From the NCBI RefSeq assembly GCF_012222825.1, contig NZ_CP038017.1, positions 1,240,001 to 1,304,000 of the forward strand: a stretch of DNA of 64,000 nt. The letters run 5' to 3'. The position numbers and the translations under genes are program-made. Under the pieces are notes generated by a model that worked only from the letters and a program-made list of their open reading frames with translations, was not told the DNA's origin and made no database searches. Source of the DNA: Allofrancisella frigidaquae (GTDB taxonomy: Bacteria; Pseudomonadota; Gammaproteobacteria; Francisellales; Francisellaceae). Shown one piece after another: positions 39,221-47,992 of this stretch (positions within the stretch are counted from its first letter, which is position 1; each line of letters opens with the position of its first letter).

Positions 39221-40360
39221 ATGAAAACTTTAGAAAAATTAGGTGTTCTACTAGTAATAATATTTATAGCTGGGTGTACAAATCTAAATGCTAAACGCTA
39301 TCTTACAGAAAAATACTCAGATAAAGTAACATATAAAAAATCAACTTTTAAAAGTTTAAAAAATTGGAATAATGCCGACCAACTTAAATCCTTTAATGCA
39401 TTTAAATTATCTTGTGGAAAAATCGTTCAAGAAAACAAAGCTGAGTATAATAACTGGATTAATATATGTAAAAAGACTATAAATACTAAAATTAACACTA
39501 TTGAAGAAGCAAGATTATTTTTTAAAGAAAATTTTTCGCCTTACCAAATAATATTTAATAATAAAAATACAGGCATTTTTACCGGTTACTACGAGCCAAC
39601 TCTGCAAGGAAGTTTAGTTAAAACTCTACAATATAATGTTCCAATTTACAAAACTCCAACAGACCTGGTGAAAATACCAAACATAGGAGATTCATACAAA
39701 TTTGGTAGGTGTGAAAATAATAAACTAGTTCCTTACTATACTAGAGCTGAGATATCTAGTGGTAACCTTTTTGATAATAAAGATGTTTTAGTATGGGTAA
39801 ATTCAAAAGTTGATCGCTCTTTTTTACAAATCCAAGGATCAGGTAGGATTCAGACTGAAAGTGGTGATATTTTAATTGGTTATGATAGCGAAAATGGTCA
39901 CCCATATAAGCCTATAGGAAAATACTTACTTGATCATAACCATATACCTCTAGAAAAAATATCTATGCAGTCTATAAAAGAATGGCTCCATAACAACCCT
40001 GACAAAATTGATGAAGTTCTTAGTTACGATCCATCATTTGTTTTTTTTAGATATATTGATGCTAAAAATGCCATGGGTGCTCAAGAAGTTGAATTAACCC
40101 CTGGTTATTCACTAGCTATTGATGACGAATATTATCTTTACGGTATACCAATGTGGTTAGAAACCCAATATTATGAAAAAAACCGTAGCGAAACTGTTTC
40201 TCTAGATAGACTAATGATTGCCCAAGACACGGGTGGAGCGATACGTGGAGCGATACGAGGTGATGTTTTTTGGGGGCATGGTGACCAAGCTGAATTTAAT
40301 GCCGGTCACATGAATAATCAGGGTAAACTATGGATACTTTTACCTAAAGAAAAAATATGA
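39221..40360 (+). CDS. mltA: Membrane-bound lytic murein transglycosylase A
   Basis: This 379-aa lipoprotein (lipobox FIAGC, Cys about residue 20) trims peptidoglycan from the periplasmic side of the outer membrane. The MltA barrel begins near GIFTGYYEPTLQGS, with WVNSKVDRSFLQIQGSGRI in the middle. The C-terminal 3D domain has the catalytic Asp in IAQDTGGAIRG. The frame extends 28 codons upstream, but that part overlaps the grpE promoter and the ATG at 39221 gives a proper signal peptide. Its stop overlaps the next start. Confidence 0.88.
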   Translation: MKTLEKLGVLLVIIFIAGCTNLNAKRYLTEKYSDKVTYKKSTFKSLKNWNNADQLKSFNAFKLSCGKIVQENKAEYNNWINICKKTINTKINTIEEARLFFKENFSPYQIIFNNKNTGIFTGYYEPTLQGSLVKTLQYNVPIYKTPTDLVKIPNIGDSYKFGRCENNKLVPYYTRAEISSGNLFDNKDVLVWVNSKVDRSFLQIQGSGRIQTESGDILIGYDSENGHPYKPIGKYLLDHNHIPLEKISMQSIKEWLHNNPDKIDEVLSYDPSFVFFRYIDAKNAMGAQEVELTPGYSLAIDDEYYLYGIPMWLETQYYEKNRSETVSLDRLMIAQDTGGAIRGAIRGDVFWGHGDQAEFNAGHMNNQGKLWILLPKEKI

Positions 40361-41538
40361 AACATATAGATACAATTATAATCGGTAGTGGAATTTCTGG
40401 GATTAGCTTAGCTCAAAAACTAAGCCTAGCAAATATAGGTAATTGCATTTTTGAAGCTGATAAAATCGGTGGTTGTATTGACTCTGCCACTTATCAAGAT
40501 TTTTGGTTTGAAATGGGTGCACATACAATATACAACTCCTACTCAGATACTATAGAATATATTCAAAATAATATCCTTGAACACAATATACAACCTAGAA
40601 AAAAAGCTCCTTTTTTATTTGTACAATCTAACAATAAAATCCGAAGTATTTTTGCAAACCTAAATCCTTTTACATTGGTGTTCAATTTTATCAAAAATAG
40701 AAAGACACCAAAAAATAATAAAACTGTTAGTGAATATGCTAAAAAAGTTTTTGGAGAGTCAAACTATACCAAGACCTTAAAGTATTGTTTTAATGCTGTA
40801 CTTTCACAAAATAGTGAAAACTTTCCTATGGAATATCTTTTTAAGAAATATGACCGAAATACGTCATTACCCAGAAGCTTTACTTTAAAAAATGGCTTAT
40901 CTGATCTATTTAAAAAAAACTCTCAAAATATTATAAAAGAAAAAGTTACTGAAATAATAAAAGTAAAAGATAAATGGACCATAAAAACAAATCATTCCAA
41001 ATACTCATGTGATAATTTATGTTTTGCAACACCGTGGTATGTTACAGAAAGACTACTTAAAAACATTTTACCAACTATAACTAATCACCCTTATCGTCCT
41101 ACTACGTCTAAACTAACAAGTATTGGTATTGTAATTAGAAAAGAGAACTTAAAACATATTAAGAATATAGCTGGTTTGATAGGTAAAGAGCAATTTTTCT
41201 TTTCAGCTGTTTCTAGAGATGTTGTTGATCATCCAAGCTATAGAGCTATAGTGTTTCATTGTTATAAAAACATCTCTCAAGAAGATTTAATAGAGAAAAT
41301 AGCTAAACTACTAAAAATAAGCAAAGAAGATATTTTACATATCCATGTAAAAAATAACTCTTTACCCTGCTACCATCGTAACCACAGTATCTTTTTAGAA
41401 GATCTAGAAAAAGAACTCTTACAAACCCACAACTTATATATTACTGGTAATTTCTTTGATAGATTAGCAATTGAAAATTGTATCAGAAGATCTAATAAAG
41501 AGGCTGATAGAATTATTCAGAATAAAACCCCCATATAA
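40357..41538 (+). CDS. FAD-dependent amine-oxidase/protoporphyrinogen-oxidase-like protein
   Basis: This 393-aa protein starts with a dinucleotide-binding motif (IIIGSGISGISLAQKL, residues 7-22) followed by EADKIGGC. It resembles the amine oxidase/HemG-like FAD superfamily. The C-terminus ends with the FAD-contacting segment NLYITGNFFDRLAIENCIRRSNKEADRII. Substrate is not evident. The ATG overlaps the mltA stop by 4 bp, so the two are translationally coupled. Confidence 0.7.
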   Translation: MKHIDTIIIGSGISGISLAQKLSLANIGNCIFEADKIGGCIDSATYQDFWFEMGAHTIYNSYSDTIEYIQNNILEHNIQPRKKAPFLFVQSNNKIRSIFANLNPFTLVFNFIKNRKTPKNNKTVSEYAKKVFGESNYTKTLKYCFNAVLSQNSENFPMEYLFKKYDRNTSLPRSFTLKNGLSDLFKKNSQNIIKEKVTEIIKVKDKWTIKTNHSKYSCDNLCFATPWYVTERLLKNILPTITNHPYRPTTSKLTSIGIVIRKENLKHIKNIAGLIGKEQFFFSAVSRDVVDHPSYRAIVFHCYKNISQEDLIEKIAKLLKISKEDILHIHVKNNSLPCYHRNHSIFLEDLEKELLQTHNLYITGNFFDRLAIENCIRRSNKEADRIIQNKTPI

Positions 41539-41539
41539 T

Positions 41540-41568
41540 TTGATTATTTGCAAATAAAAATGTATTAT
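41540..41568 (+). promoter_or_regulatory. Sigma-70-type promoter for rplM-rpsI-sspA-sspB
   Basis: TTGATT (41540-41545) and TATTAT (41563-41568) with a 17-bp spacer lie just after the preceding stop. This would leave a leader of about 110 nt before rplM. Confidence 0.55.
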
Positions 41569-41580
41569 GTAAACTGCTTA

Positions 41581-41629
41581 AAATTTAAACTAGCACGCTA
41601 GAAATTTAGCAAGTCTTAAGCAACTTGCT
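41581..41629 (+). promoter_or_regulatory. Two hairpins in the rplM leader
   Basis: The leader holds AAATTT-aaa-CTAG-cacg-CTAG-AAATTT (41581-41607) and AGCAAGT-cttaagca-ACTTGCT (41608-41629). Both lie between the promoter and the L13 start, where ribosomal-protein operons often have autoregulatory structures. Regulation by L13 or S9 is an inference only. Confidence 0.4.
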
Positions 41630-41683
41630 GAAATAATTTTTTGCGAAAACTGAGTAATTTACAACAATAAAATAGGAATAAAG

Positions 41684-42112
41684 ATGAAAACGTTTACTGC
41701 AAAACCATCAGATATCAAAAGAGATTGGCTTTTGATCGATGCTACAGATAAAACTTTAGGTCGCCTTGCTACAGAAGTAGCTATGATCCTAAGAGGTAAA
41801 AACAAGCCAGAATATACTCCACATATGGATACTGGTGATTATGTTATTATAATAAATGCTGAAAAAGTAGCTGTAACTGGCAACAAAAGAAAAACAAAGA
41901 TTTATCACCACCACACTGGCTACATTGGTGGAATCAAATCTATATCTTTTGAAAAGCTAATAGCAACTCATCCAGAAAGAGCCATTGAAAAAGCTGTTAA
42001 GGGCATGTTACCAAGAAGCCCTTTAGGTCGCACTATGTTTAAAAAACTAAAGGTATATGCTGGTGAGAATCACCCACATACAGCTCAACAACCTCAAGCT
42101 CTAAATATTTAA
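41684..42112 (+). CDS. rplM: 50S ribosomal protein L13
   Basis: L13 (142 aa) has the family features [39 protein letters not shown] and [20 protein letters not shown], and the usual length. AGGAAT is upstream of the ATG. The pair rplM-rpsI is the standard bacterial order; the stress regulator genes sspA-sspB follow, as in many gammaproteobacteria. Confidence 0.98.
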   Translation: MKTFTAKPSDIKRDWLLIDATDKTLGRLATEVAMILRGKNKPEYTPHMDTGDYVIIINAEKVAVTGNKRKTKIYHHHTGYIGGIKSISFEKLIATHPERAIEKAVKGMLPRSPLGRTMFKKLKVYAGENHPHTAQQPQALNI

Positions 42113-42127
42113 AAAAGGATGGAAAAG

Positions 42128-42517
42128 ATGTCAGAATATAATTATGGTACAGGTCGTCGCAAAAGCTCTGTAGCTCGTGTGTTTATGAAAAAAGGTACAG
42201 GTCAGTTTATTGTTAATGGTCTTCCATTAGAACAATACTTATGCCGTGAAACAGACTGCATGATTGTTAAACAACCTTTAGAGTTAACAAATAATGTTGA
42301 TAATTTTGATCTAAAAGTAACTGTAAAAGGTGGTGGATCAACTGGTCAAGCAGGTGCTATTCGTTTAGGTGTTACTAGAGCTCTTATAGAGTTTGATGAA
42401 GATCTAAAACCAGCTTTACGTCAAGCAGGTTTTGTAACTCGTGACTCACGTAAAGTTGAACGTAAAAAACCAGGCCTTAGAAAAGCTCGTAGAAAAAGAC
42501 AGTTCTCTAAGCGTTAA
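42128..42517 (+). CDS. rpsI: 30S ribosomal protein S9
   Basis: S9 (129 aa) starts [19 protein letters not shown] and ends with the conserved [14 protein letters not shown] tail that reaches the P site. An ATG at 42119 is in frame (MEKMSEY), but it overlaps the AAAGGATGG ribosome-binding sequence, so the ATG at 42128 is chosen. It lies 15 bp after rplM. Confidence 0.97.
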   Translation: MSEYNYGTGRRKSSVARVFMKKGTGQFIVNGLPLEQYLCRETDCMIVKQPLELTNNVDNFDLKVTVKGGGSTGQAGAIRLGVTRALIEFDEDLKPALRQAGFVTRDSRKVERKKPGLRKARRKRQFSKR

Positions 42518-42578
42518 TATATCTTTATATTATACTTTTTTATCTATTATTCTTTTTATCTATTAGGAGGTTAAAACT

Positions 42579-43208
42579 TTGGTTTTATACACAAAAAAGA
42601 ATGATATCTATAGTGATATAGTACGCATGATCCTTCTTATAAAAGGAGCTAATGCTAAATTTATAGATGTTTCAGACGAGGAAAACTCTAAACATTTTGA
42701 AGAACTAAATATTATAACTCCTAACGGCAATATCCCTACATTAACTACTGAAGATTTTGCCGTTTATCGATTAGGAGTTATTATAGAGGCTATAGAGGAC
42801 CTATACCCTTTTCCGCCCATGTTTCCTGTGTTTCCGAAACAGCGAGCTAATGCCAGAATTCTTTTGGAACATGTTAATAAAAGCTTCCTTCAAAATATTC
42901 ATAAGTTGTGTGAGCTTGACTTAGGCCAAGAACAAATTAATGAAATAAAAAACGCTATGCAAAAAGAGCTTATCAAAACTTATAAAACAGTTATAAATGA
43001 AAGGGATATAAATGCTGAAAGTAACCCTGACTCTCAAAACATAAACGTTTTAACACTTATTATGACTTTTGTTTTTTATTATTTCATTAAACTAAAAATA
43101 GCTATTCCAACTAAAGACAAAAATATCATTAAAGAAATTAAAGCTCTTTTTAATGAACCAAACTTTGTTAAAACTATTAAAGACGGAGCTAAATATGGCA
43201 ATGCTTAG
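42579..43208 (+). CDS. sspA: Stringent starvation protein A (RNA polymerase-associated, Francisella type)
   Basis: This 209-aa protein has a glutathione-S-transferase-like fold: the thioredoxin-like N-domain ends ITPNGNIPTLTTEDFAVYRLGVIIEAIEDLYPFPPMFP, and a helical C-domain follows. In Francisella, SspA pairs with MglA on RNA polymerase and, with PigR and ppGpp, drives pathogenicity-island expression; that role is inferred here from family and context. The start is a TTG with a perfect AGGAGG 8 nt upstream; no ATG fits. It lies between rpsI and sspB. Confidence 0.88.
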   Translation: MVLYTKKNDIYSDIVRMILLIKGANAKFIDVSDEENSKHFEELNIITPNGNIPTLTTEDFAVYRLGVIIEAIEDLYPFPPMFPVFPKQRANARILLEHVNKSFLQNIHKLCELDLGQEQINEIKNAMQKELIKTYKTVINERDINAESNPDSQNINVLTLIMTFVFYYFIKLKIAIPTKDKNIIKEIKALFNEPNFVKTIKDGAKYGNA

Positions 43209-43608
43209 AGCCTATATAATTAAGGCGACATATAACTGGTTAGTAGACCATGGATTTACACCATATGTGCTAGTAGATACCGAATATGATGGTGTTATAG
43301 TGCCAACTAATTATGTAGATGAAGACAACAAAATACTATTAGATTTATCCCTACAAGCTATCCAAAACCTTCATATAGATGACCAAAAAATTTCTTTTGA
43401 CGCTACATTTGATGGTCAATCTATGTCAGTAGTAATACCTATAGAATCTGTACTAGAAGTGTTCTCTCGAGAAACTGAGCAAGGGATATATGCACGTGAG
43501 TTTGGATATGGTATTAACGTTAATGAAGGTGAGGATGACGATTCAGTTAACCCCAACAAAGTAGGCGAAAATATTTCTTCTGACAACAACGTTATAACTC
43601 TAGATTAA
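43195..43608 (+). CDS. sspB: ClpXP protease adaptor SspB
   Basis: SspB (137 aa) delivers ssrA-tagged proteins to ClpXP. The conserved dimer/peptide-binding domain has LRAYIIKATYNWLVDHGFTPYVLVD, then FDATFDGQSMSVVIPIESVLEVFSRE. A flexible acidic tail ends in NNVITLD, a plausible ClpX-docking tail. The start at 43195 has GGAG upstream and overlaps the end of sspA by 14 bp, indicating coupling. The open frame extends further upstream but inside sspA. Confidence 0.93.
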   Translation: MAMLRAYIIKATYNWLVDHGFTPYVLVDTEYDGVIVPTNYVDEDNKILLDLSLQAIQNLHIDDQKISFDATFDGQSMSVVIPIESVLEVFSRETEQGIYAREFGYGINVNEGEDDDSVNPNKVGENISSDNNVITLD

Positions 43609-43637
43609 TGATTTAACTTATAAGCAATTTTAATTTT

Positions 43638-44207
43638 TTAACCTTTTATTTCCAAAATATTTGCTATAGGTTTATAACTTTTTCGATGAATTTCTAATAC
43701 ACCATGCTTTAGAATATTTTTTAAGTGTTCTTTGGTGGGATATCCTTTATGTTTAGCAAAACCATATTGTGGATATTTTTTTTCATGCTCAAAGCATATA
43801 TTATCTCTATGTACTTTTGCTAATATCGAAGCGGCTGAAATCTCTAGAATCTTAGAATCTCCTTTTACAATAGCTTCAGAATTATATCGCCAATTTGGTA
43901 ACCTATTACCATCAACTAAAACCTTGTCAAACTGATTTTTTAAATCTTCTGCTACTTTTTCCATACCATACAAAGTTGCTTGAAGGATATTAAGCTGATC
44001 TATTTCTTTAGCAGACACCTCCATGATTGAGTAAGCCTTAGCTTTAGTCATTATTTCTAGAGCAAGTATTTCTCTTTTTTTACTACTTATCTTTTTAGAA
44101 TCTGCCAAACCTTCTATAGGTTTATTCAGGTCAAGGATAACTCCAGCTACCACAACCGGTCCAGACAATGGACCACGACCTGCCTCATCAATACCAAGTA
44201 TTACCAT
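43638..44207 (-). CDS. rnhB: Ribonuclease HII
   Basis: RNase HII (189 aa) removes ribonucleotides from DNA. It starts with the catalytic Asp-Glu in ILGIDEAGRGPLSGPVVVAG (residues 3-22), and SAASILAKVHRD plus the YPTKEH region carry further conserved acidic and basic positions. It is convergent with sspB and follows trmJ with one base between stop and start, so it is the last gene of hpf-ptsN-trmJ-rnhB. Confidence 0.95.
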   Translation of the reverse strand: MVILGIDEAGRGPLSGPVVVAGVILDLNKPIEGLADSKKISSKKREILALEIMTKAKAYSIMEVSAKEIDQLNILQATLYGMEKVAEDLKNQFDKVLVDGNRLPNWRYNSEAIVKGDSKILEISAASILAKVHRDNICFEHEKKYPQYGFAKHKGYPTKEHLKNILKHGVLEIHRKSYKPIANILEIKG

Positions 44208-44208
44208 C

Positions 44209-44958
44209 TTAGCTATTATCCATTTTTATGGAGCTTAAAAAACCACGCAAAATATTTACTTCTTGACTTTCTAATTCACTTCTTTGAAAAAGCCTTTTAA
44301 CCTTATCCATAACATACCCAGGCCTATCTTTATCTAAAAATCCTGTAGCCACCATCATCTCTTCAATATGCTTATAAAACCCTTGTAGCTCTTTTGCAGA
44401 TGCTTTTTTGTGCAAATGAGTATAATCTGGTACGTCATTTAAATCCAAAACATCAAGAGCTTGTTTATATATTTCATAAGCCACAAGCTGCACAGCTTGA
44501 GCTAGATTTAGAGATGTATACCCTTCATTAGAAGGAATATATGCATGCACATTACTCATAAGCAATTCTTCATTTAATAAGCCTGTCCTTTCTCTACCAA
44601 AAAGTATAGCTATTTTATCATTAGAAGCTTTTATCTTATTTAAAACATTACTAGCCACTTTTGATATAGGTTCTATTGGCAAGGATACTCGCCTAACTCT
44701 AGCGCTGGTTCCAACTATATAATCTACTCCAACCAAGGCTTCTGCTAAAGTTTTTACTGTTTTGACATTATTAATAACCTCTAAAGCATGACATGCTAGT
44801 GCTTTTGCTTCTTCATTAATTTCTTTCTTAGGGTTAACTAACCATAAATTTGTCAGACCCATATTCAACATAGCCCTTGCTGCAGATCCGATATTCCCAC
44901 TATGAGATGGTTCAACTAAAACTATTCGAATATTAGTGAGTAAATTATTAGTTATCAT
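44209..44958 (-). CDS. trmJ: tRNA (cytidine/uridine-2'-O-)-methyltransferase TrmJ
   Basis: This SPOUT-family enzyme (249 aa) methylates position 32 of tRNAs. IRIVLVEPSHSGNIGSAARAMLNMG opens the fold, AILFGRERTGLLNEELL is central, and the knot has IPSNEGYTSLNLAQAVQLVAYEI. A start four codons upstream (44970) is possible; neither has a strong ribosome-binding site and both overlap the end of ptsN. The gene lies between ptsN and rnhB. Confidence 0.9.
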   Translation of the reverse strand: MITNNLLTNIRIVLVEPSHSGNIGSAARAMLNMGLTNLWLVNPKKEINEEAKALACHALEVINNVKTVKTLAEALVGVDYIVGTSARVRRVSLPIEPISKVASNVLNKIKASNDKIAILFGRERTGLLNEELLMSNVHAYIPSNEGYTSLNLAQAVQLVAYEIYKQALDVLDLNDVPDYTHLHKKASAKELQGFYKHIEEMMVATGFLDKDRPGYVMDKVKRLFQRSELESQEVNILRGFLSSIKMDNS

Positions 44959-45403
44959 TATTTTTAACAATTAATTTGTATAATGTATCGGCATTGTCAG
45001 CATCTTCAAAATATTTCTGGATGTGGACATCTTTTAGATAAAGTGCTAATTGTTTTAGGAGTTCTATATGTATTTTTGAAATTTTATATGGAAAAAACAC
45101 ACCAACAGCTATTTTTATCTCTTCATTAACTATATCATCGTAGTAGCTATTTTTTAGCGTAGCAATAATTATTTTAGTAGTGCTTAATCCCTCAACTCTA
45201 CAATGTGGAATATAAATATTTTTGCCTATATATGTGTTGCCGATCCTTTCTCTTTGGTAAACACTACGAATTACATTATCTTCGTCAACCTCAGGCTGGG
45301 TGTCTGCTAGCCTATTAGCAAAAAATTCAATCAACCTTTTTTTAGATTCAATGTTAAGGTTCAGGATAATATTTTTTCTATCTATTAAAGCCTTTAAATT
45401 CAT
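44948..45403 (-). CDS. ptsN: PTS IIA-like nitrogen regulatory protein PtsN
   Basis: This 151-aa EIIA-Ntr domain protein has its phospho-accepting His at H67 in IYIPHCRVEG and the upstream RERIGNTYIGKNI segment typical of the family. PtsN signals nitrogen or potassium status through the PTS-Ntr relay; no NPr or EI-Ntr gene is in this window. It lies 30 bp after hpf, the usual order, though rpoN is not next to it here. Confidence 0.88.
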   Translation of the reverse strand: MNLKALIDRKNIILNLNIESKKRLIEFFANRLADTQPEVDEDNVIRSVYQRERIGNTYIGKNIYIPHCRVEGLSTTKIIIATLKNSYYDDIVNEEIKIAVGVFFPYKISKIHIELLKQLALYLKDVHIQKYFEDADNADTLYKLIVKNNDN

Positions 45404-45433
45404 AAGAAAGGAAAATAAACTACTTAGAGAAGG

Positions 45434-45730
45434 TTATTCTCCATGGTTACATTTAATTTTATTCTTATGCTTTTTAAGTTGACGAGCTAGCTTACCTTCT
45501 AGCATATCTATAGCTGCATATAAATCTTTATCTTCAGCTTTGGCCACAAACTCACTGCCAGGCACTATAACTATAGCTTCAGCTACTTGATATTCTTTTT
45601 CAACAGCTAGAATCACCTTTGTTGATGTAATATTATCAAAATAATGACCGATTTTACCGATCTTTTCATCAACGTATTTTTTGATTGAATCAGTAACCTC
45701 TACATGCCTACCAGTAATTTGAATATCCAT
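45434..45730 (-). CDS. hpf: Ribosome hibernation-promoting factor, short form
   Basis: This 98-aa protein starts [20 protein letters not shown], the YfiA/HPF beta-alpha-beta domain, and ends with a basic helix ([13 protein letters not shown]). Short HPF helps make inactive 100S ribosomes in stationary phase. GGAGG lies 5 nt upstream of the ATG. It is divergent from the small membrane gene at 45856. Confidence 0.93.
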   Translation of the reverse strand: MDIQITGRHVEVTDSIKKYVDEKIGKIGHYFDNITSTKVILAVEKEYQVAEAIVIVPGSEFVAKAEDKDLYAAIDMLEGKLARQLKKHKNKIKCNHGE

Positions 45731-45855
45731 TTAAACCTCCACAATTGAAATATTAAGTCCACTATTTAGTTTACTATAGTAGCTCTATTTTAATAATCAC
45801 CAAAGTGATATACTTGAATTCATATTATACAAGCTAAATACTTTAAATAAAAGCG

Positions 45856-46104
45856 ATGAACAATAATGTCTCACAAATTTTAATTTCCTTAGGCTTAATA
45901 GCTGCCGCTGTTATATCTTTCATACTATTTGCTCCTTTATTTATCTTTTTAGTTATATTCTTAACGGTTTCATCATTCTTCTTAAAAAGAAGAATAATAA
46001 AAGAAAATCCTGAGTTTTTTAAGCAATTTAAAACTAAAAAAGGTAGAGTTATAGATCAAGAAGAAAATAATGATCCCTTCAATAACCTAAAAAATTTAAA
46101 ATAA
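45856..46104 (+). CDS. Small membrane protein of unknown function
   Basis: This 82-aa protein has two closely spaced or one long hydrophobic region (ILISLGLIAAAVISFILF and APLFIFLVIFLTVSSFFL, about residues 8-43). A basic RRIIKEN turn and an acidic C-terminal tail (DQEENNDPFNNLKNLK) follow. I do not recognise a family. It ends 2 bp before mnmE and is probably cotranscribed with it. Confidence 0.65.
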   Translation: MNNNVSQILISLGLIAAAVISFILFAPLFIFLVIFLTVSSFFLKRRIIKENPEFFKQFKTKKGRVIDQEENNDPFNNLKNLK

Positions 46105-46106
46105 CC

Positions 46107-47459
46107 ATGTCAACAAAAGATACTATTGTTGCAATAGCAACTCCACAAGGTACAGGCGGGATAGGAATTATAAGAATCTCTGGAGCAGATGCTCTAAACA
46201 TCTCCCAGAGGATTACTCGTAAAAAACTTACTCCTCGTTATGCTACTTTTTGCAATCTTTATCACCAAAATGAAAGAATAGATAATGGTATTGCAATATT
46301 TTTTAACTCCCCTTTCTCATATACAGGAGAAGATGTTGTTGAAATTCAAGCACATGGAAACCCATTTATTCTTAATTTAATTATCAAAGCAGCTATTCAT
46401 CATGGAGCAAGAATGGCTAAAGCTGGTGAATTTACAGAAAGGGCTTTTTTAAATAACAAACTTGATTTAGCCCAAGCTGAAGCAGTAGCTGACATAATTA
46501 ATGCCTCATCAGAATTAGCTGCTAAATCTGCTGCCAAATCTCTACAAGGAGAATTTTCTAAAGAAATAAATAGCCTTCTAGAGAAACTAATCTACCTAAG
46601 AATGTATGTTGAAGCATCTATAGATTTCCCAGAAGAAGAAATAAACTTTTTAGAAGACCAAAAAATATATAATAGTTTAGAACAAATCTATAACGCTATT
46701 TTAGCTGTTAAGAATAGCTGTAAACAAGGTGTTATACTTGCTGAAGGTATAACTATAATTTTAGTTGGCAAACCAAATGCTGGTAAATCAAGTCTTTTGA
46801 ATGCTCTTGCTGGAAAGGAAACTGCTATTGTAACCTCTATAGCTGGCACTACAAGAGACATTGTAAAAGAGCATATCCAAATAAATGGTGTGCCAATGCA
46901 TATAATAGATACTGCAGGGCTTAGAAGTAGTGACGATATTATAGAAAGTGAAGGTATTAAAAGAGCTATAAAAAAAATTCAAGAAGCTGATCAAATACTT
47001 TTTGTCACTGATGATTATATAAACAGTAGAGTTAATTTTAATGATATAAAAGAAATTATCCCAGAATTCTATAATCAAATTCCACAAAACATAAATATAA
47101 CCTACGTGCATAATAAAATAGATTTACTAGATACAATTCCCAAAAATTCTGAAAATCATATATATATATCTGCTGAAAAAAACATTGGGATTAATGAATT
47201 AAAAGAGTGTATCCTTAAGAAAGTCGGGTTTATAAATCAAAACGAAAGCATTTATACAGCTAGAGAAAGACATATGACAGCGATTGATAAAGCTTTTCAA
47301 CATATCAATTTAGCAAAAGAACAATTATCTTTAGGTAATGGTGAGCTTATCGCTGAAGAATTACTCATCGTTCAAGAGTATTTAAACTCTATAACTGGTA
47401 AATTTAGTTCTGATGATTTATTAGGAGAAATTTTCTCAAGCTTTTGTATTGGTAAGTAA
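46107..47459 (+). CDS. mnmE: tRNA modification GTPase MnmE (TrmE)
   Basis: MnmE (450 aa) works with MnmG to modify wobble uridines. The N-terminal folate-binding domain (DTIVAIATPQGTGGIGIIRISG), helical domain, GTPase domain (G1 GKPNAGKSSLLN, G3 IIDTAGLR, G4-like HNKIDLL) and the essential C-terminal FCIGK are all present. The gene is therefore intact although an IS relic begins only 9 bp after its stop. Confidence 0.96.
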   Translation: MSTKDTIVAIATPQGTGGIGIIRISGADALNISQRITRKKLTPRYATFCNLYHQNERIDNGIAIFFNSPFSYTGEDVVEIQAHGNPFILNLIIKAAIHHGARMAKAGEFTERAFLNNKLDLAQAEAVADIINASSELAAKSAAKSLQGEFSKEINSLLEKLIYLRMYVEASIDFPEEEINFLEDQKIYNSLEQIYNAILAVKNSCKQGVILAEGITIILVGKPNAGKSSLLNALAGKETAIVTSIAGTTRDIVKEHIQINGVPMHIIDTAGLRSSDDIIESEGIKRAIKKIQEADQILFVTDDYINSRVNFNDIKEIIPEFYNQIPQNINITYVHNKIDLLDTIPKNSENHIYISAEKNIGINELKECILKKVGFINQNESIYTARERHMTAIDKAFQHINLAKEQLSLGNGELIAEELLIVQEYLNSITGKFSSDDLLGEIFSSFCIGK

Positions 47460-47468
47460 AACACTTTT

Positions 47469-47834
47469 GAACCTATCCAACATCTATAACTAATCACTAA
47501 ATTTCTTTAAAAGAACATATGAAGAATAAGAATAATGCATATAATTTATCAAAGGTTTTAAATGTTTTAGCAGATGGAGGGTATACTGGTGAAAATTTTG
47601 CCAATAGTGTCAAAGATACCATTGATGCTAAAGTTGAAATAGCTAAACGTAATGAGCTTCATAAGTTTGTAGTTATTCCTAAAAGATGGGTTGTTGAGAG
47701 ATCTTTTGCTTGGCTTGATAAATGTAGACGATTGTGGAAGAATTGCGAAAAATCTTTAAACACTAGCAAACAGTTTGTGAATTTAGCTTTTATTTCTATA
47801 TTATTTGATAGAATGGGAGATATTGGATAGGTTC
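47469..47834 (+). mobile_element. Internally deleted IS5-type element with both terminal repeats
   Basis: The ends are GAACCTATCCAACATCT (47469) and, on the other strand, GAACCTATCCAATATCT (ending 47834), matching at 16 of 17 positions. The left end is followed after about 44 bp directly by the 3' part of a transposase gene, so most of the element is missing. A second copy of the left end, inverted, is at 52204-52247. It inserted immediately after mnmE. Confidence 0.8.
47519..47830 (+). pseudogene. IS5-family transposase, C-terminal fragment
   Basis: This 103-aa frame carries the last third of an IS5-family DDE transposase. It has the second catalytic Asp region (VLADGGYTGENF) and the C-terminal block RWVVERSFAWLDKCRRLWKNCEKS with the catalytic Glu. 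The first Asp and the DNA-binding N-terminus are absent, so it cannot be active alone. The ATG at 47519 lies at the internal deletion junction. Confidence 0.85.
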
Positions 47835-47839
47835 TTAGC

Positions 47840-47909
47840 AGCATAGTTGTATCTAGAGAATACTAATCTTAGAAAAATTGTAACCATTATAAATATTTGC
47901 GACAGAACC
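47840..47909 (+). mobile_element. Right end of an IS6-like element (left flank of the orphan cargo)
   Basis: The sequence ends TTTGCGACAGAACC, the complement of the IS6-type terminal repeat GGTTCTGTCGCAAA. The ~70 bp before it align with the reverse complement of 51248-51325 (shared GTATCT, GAATACT-like and TAGAAAAATT blocks). The same element end is therefore present in opposite orientation on both sides of 47910-51247. Confidence 0.6.
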
Positions 47910-47992
47910 AAAATACGCTACCAATGCTTAACATTAATGTGGCTTAAGTTTCATTAAGCTAGGTTTATCATACTAAGAACTAAGGTTTGAAA

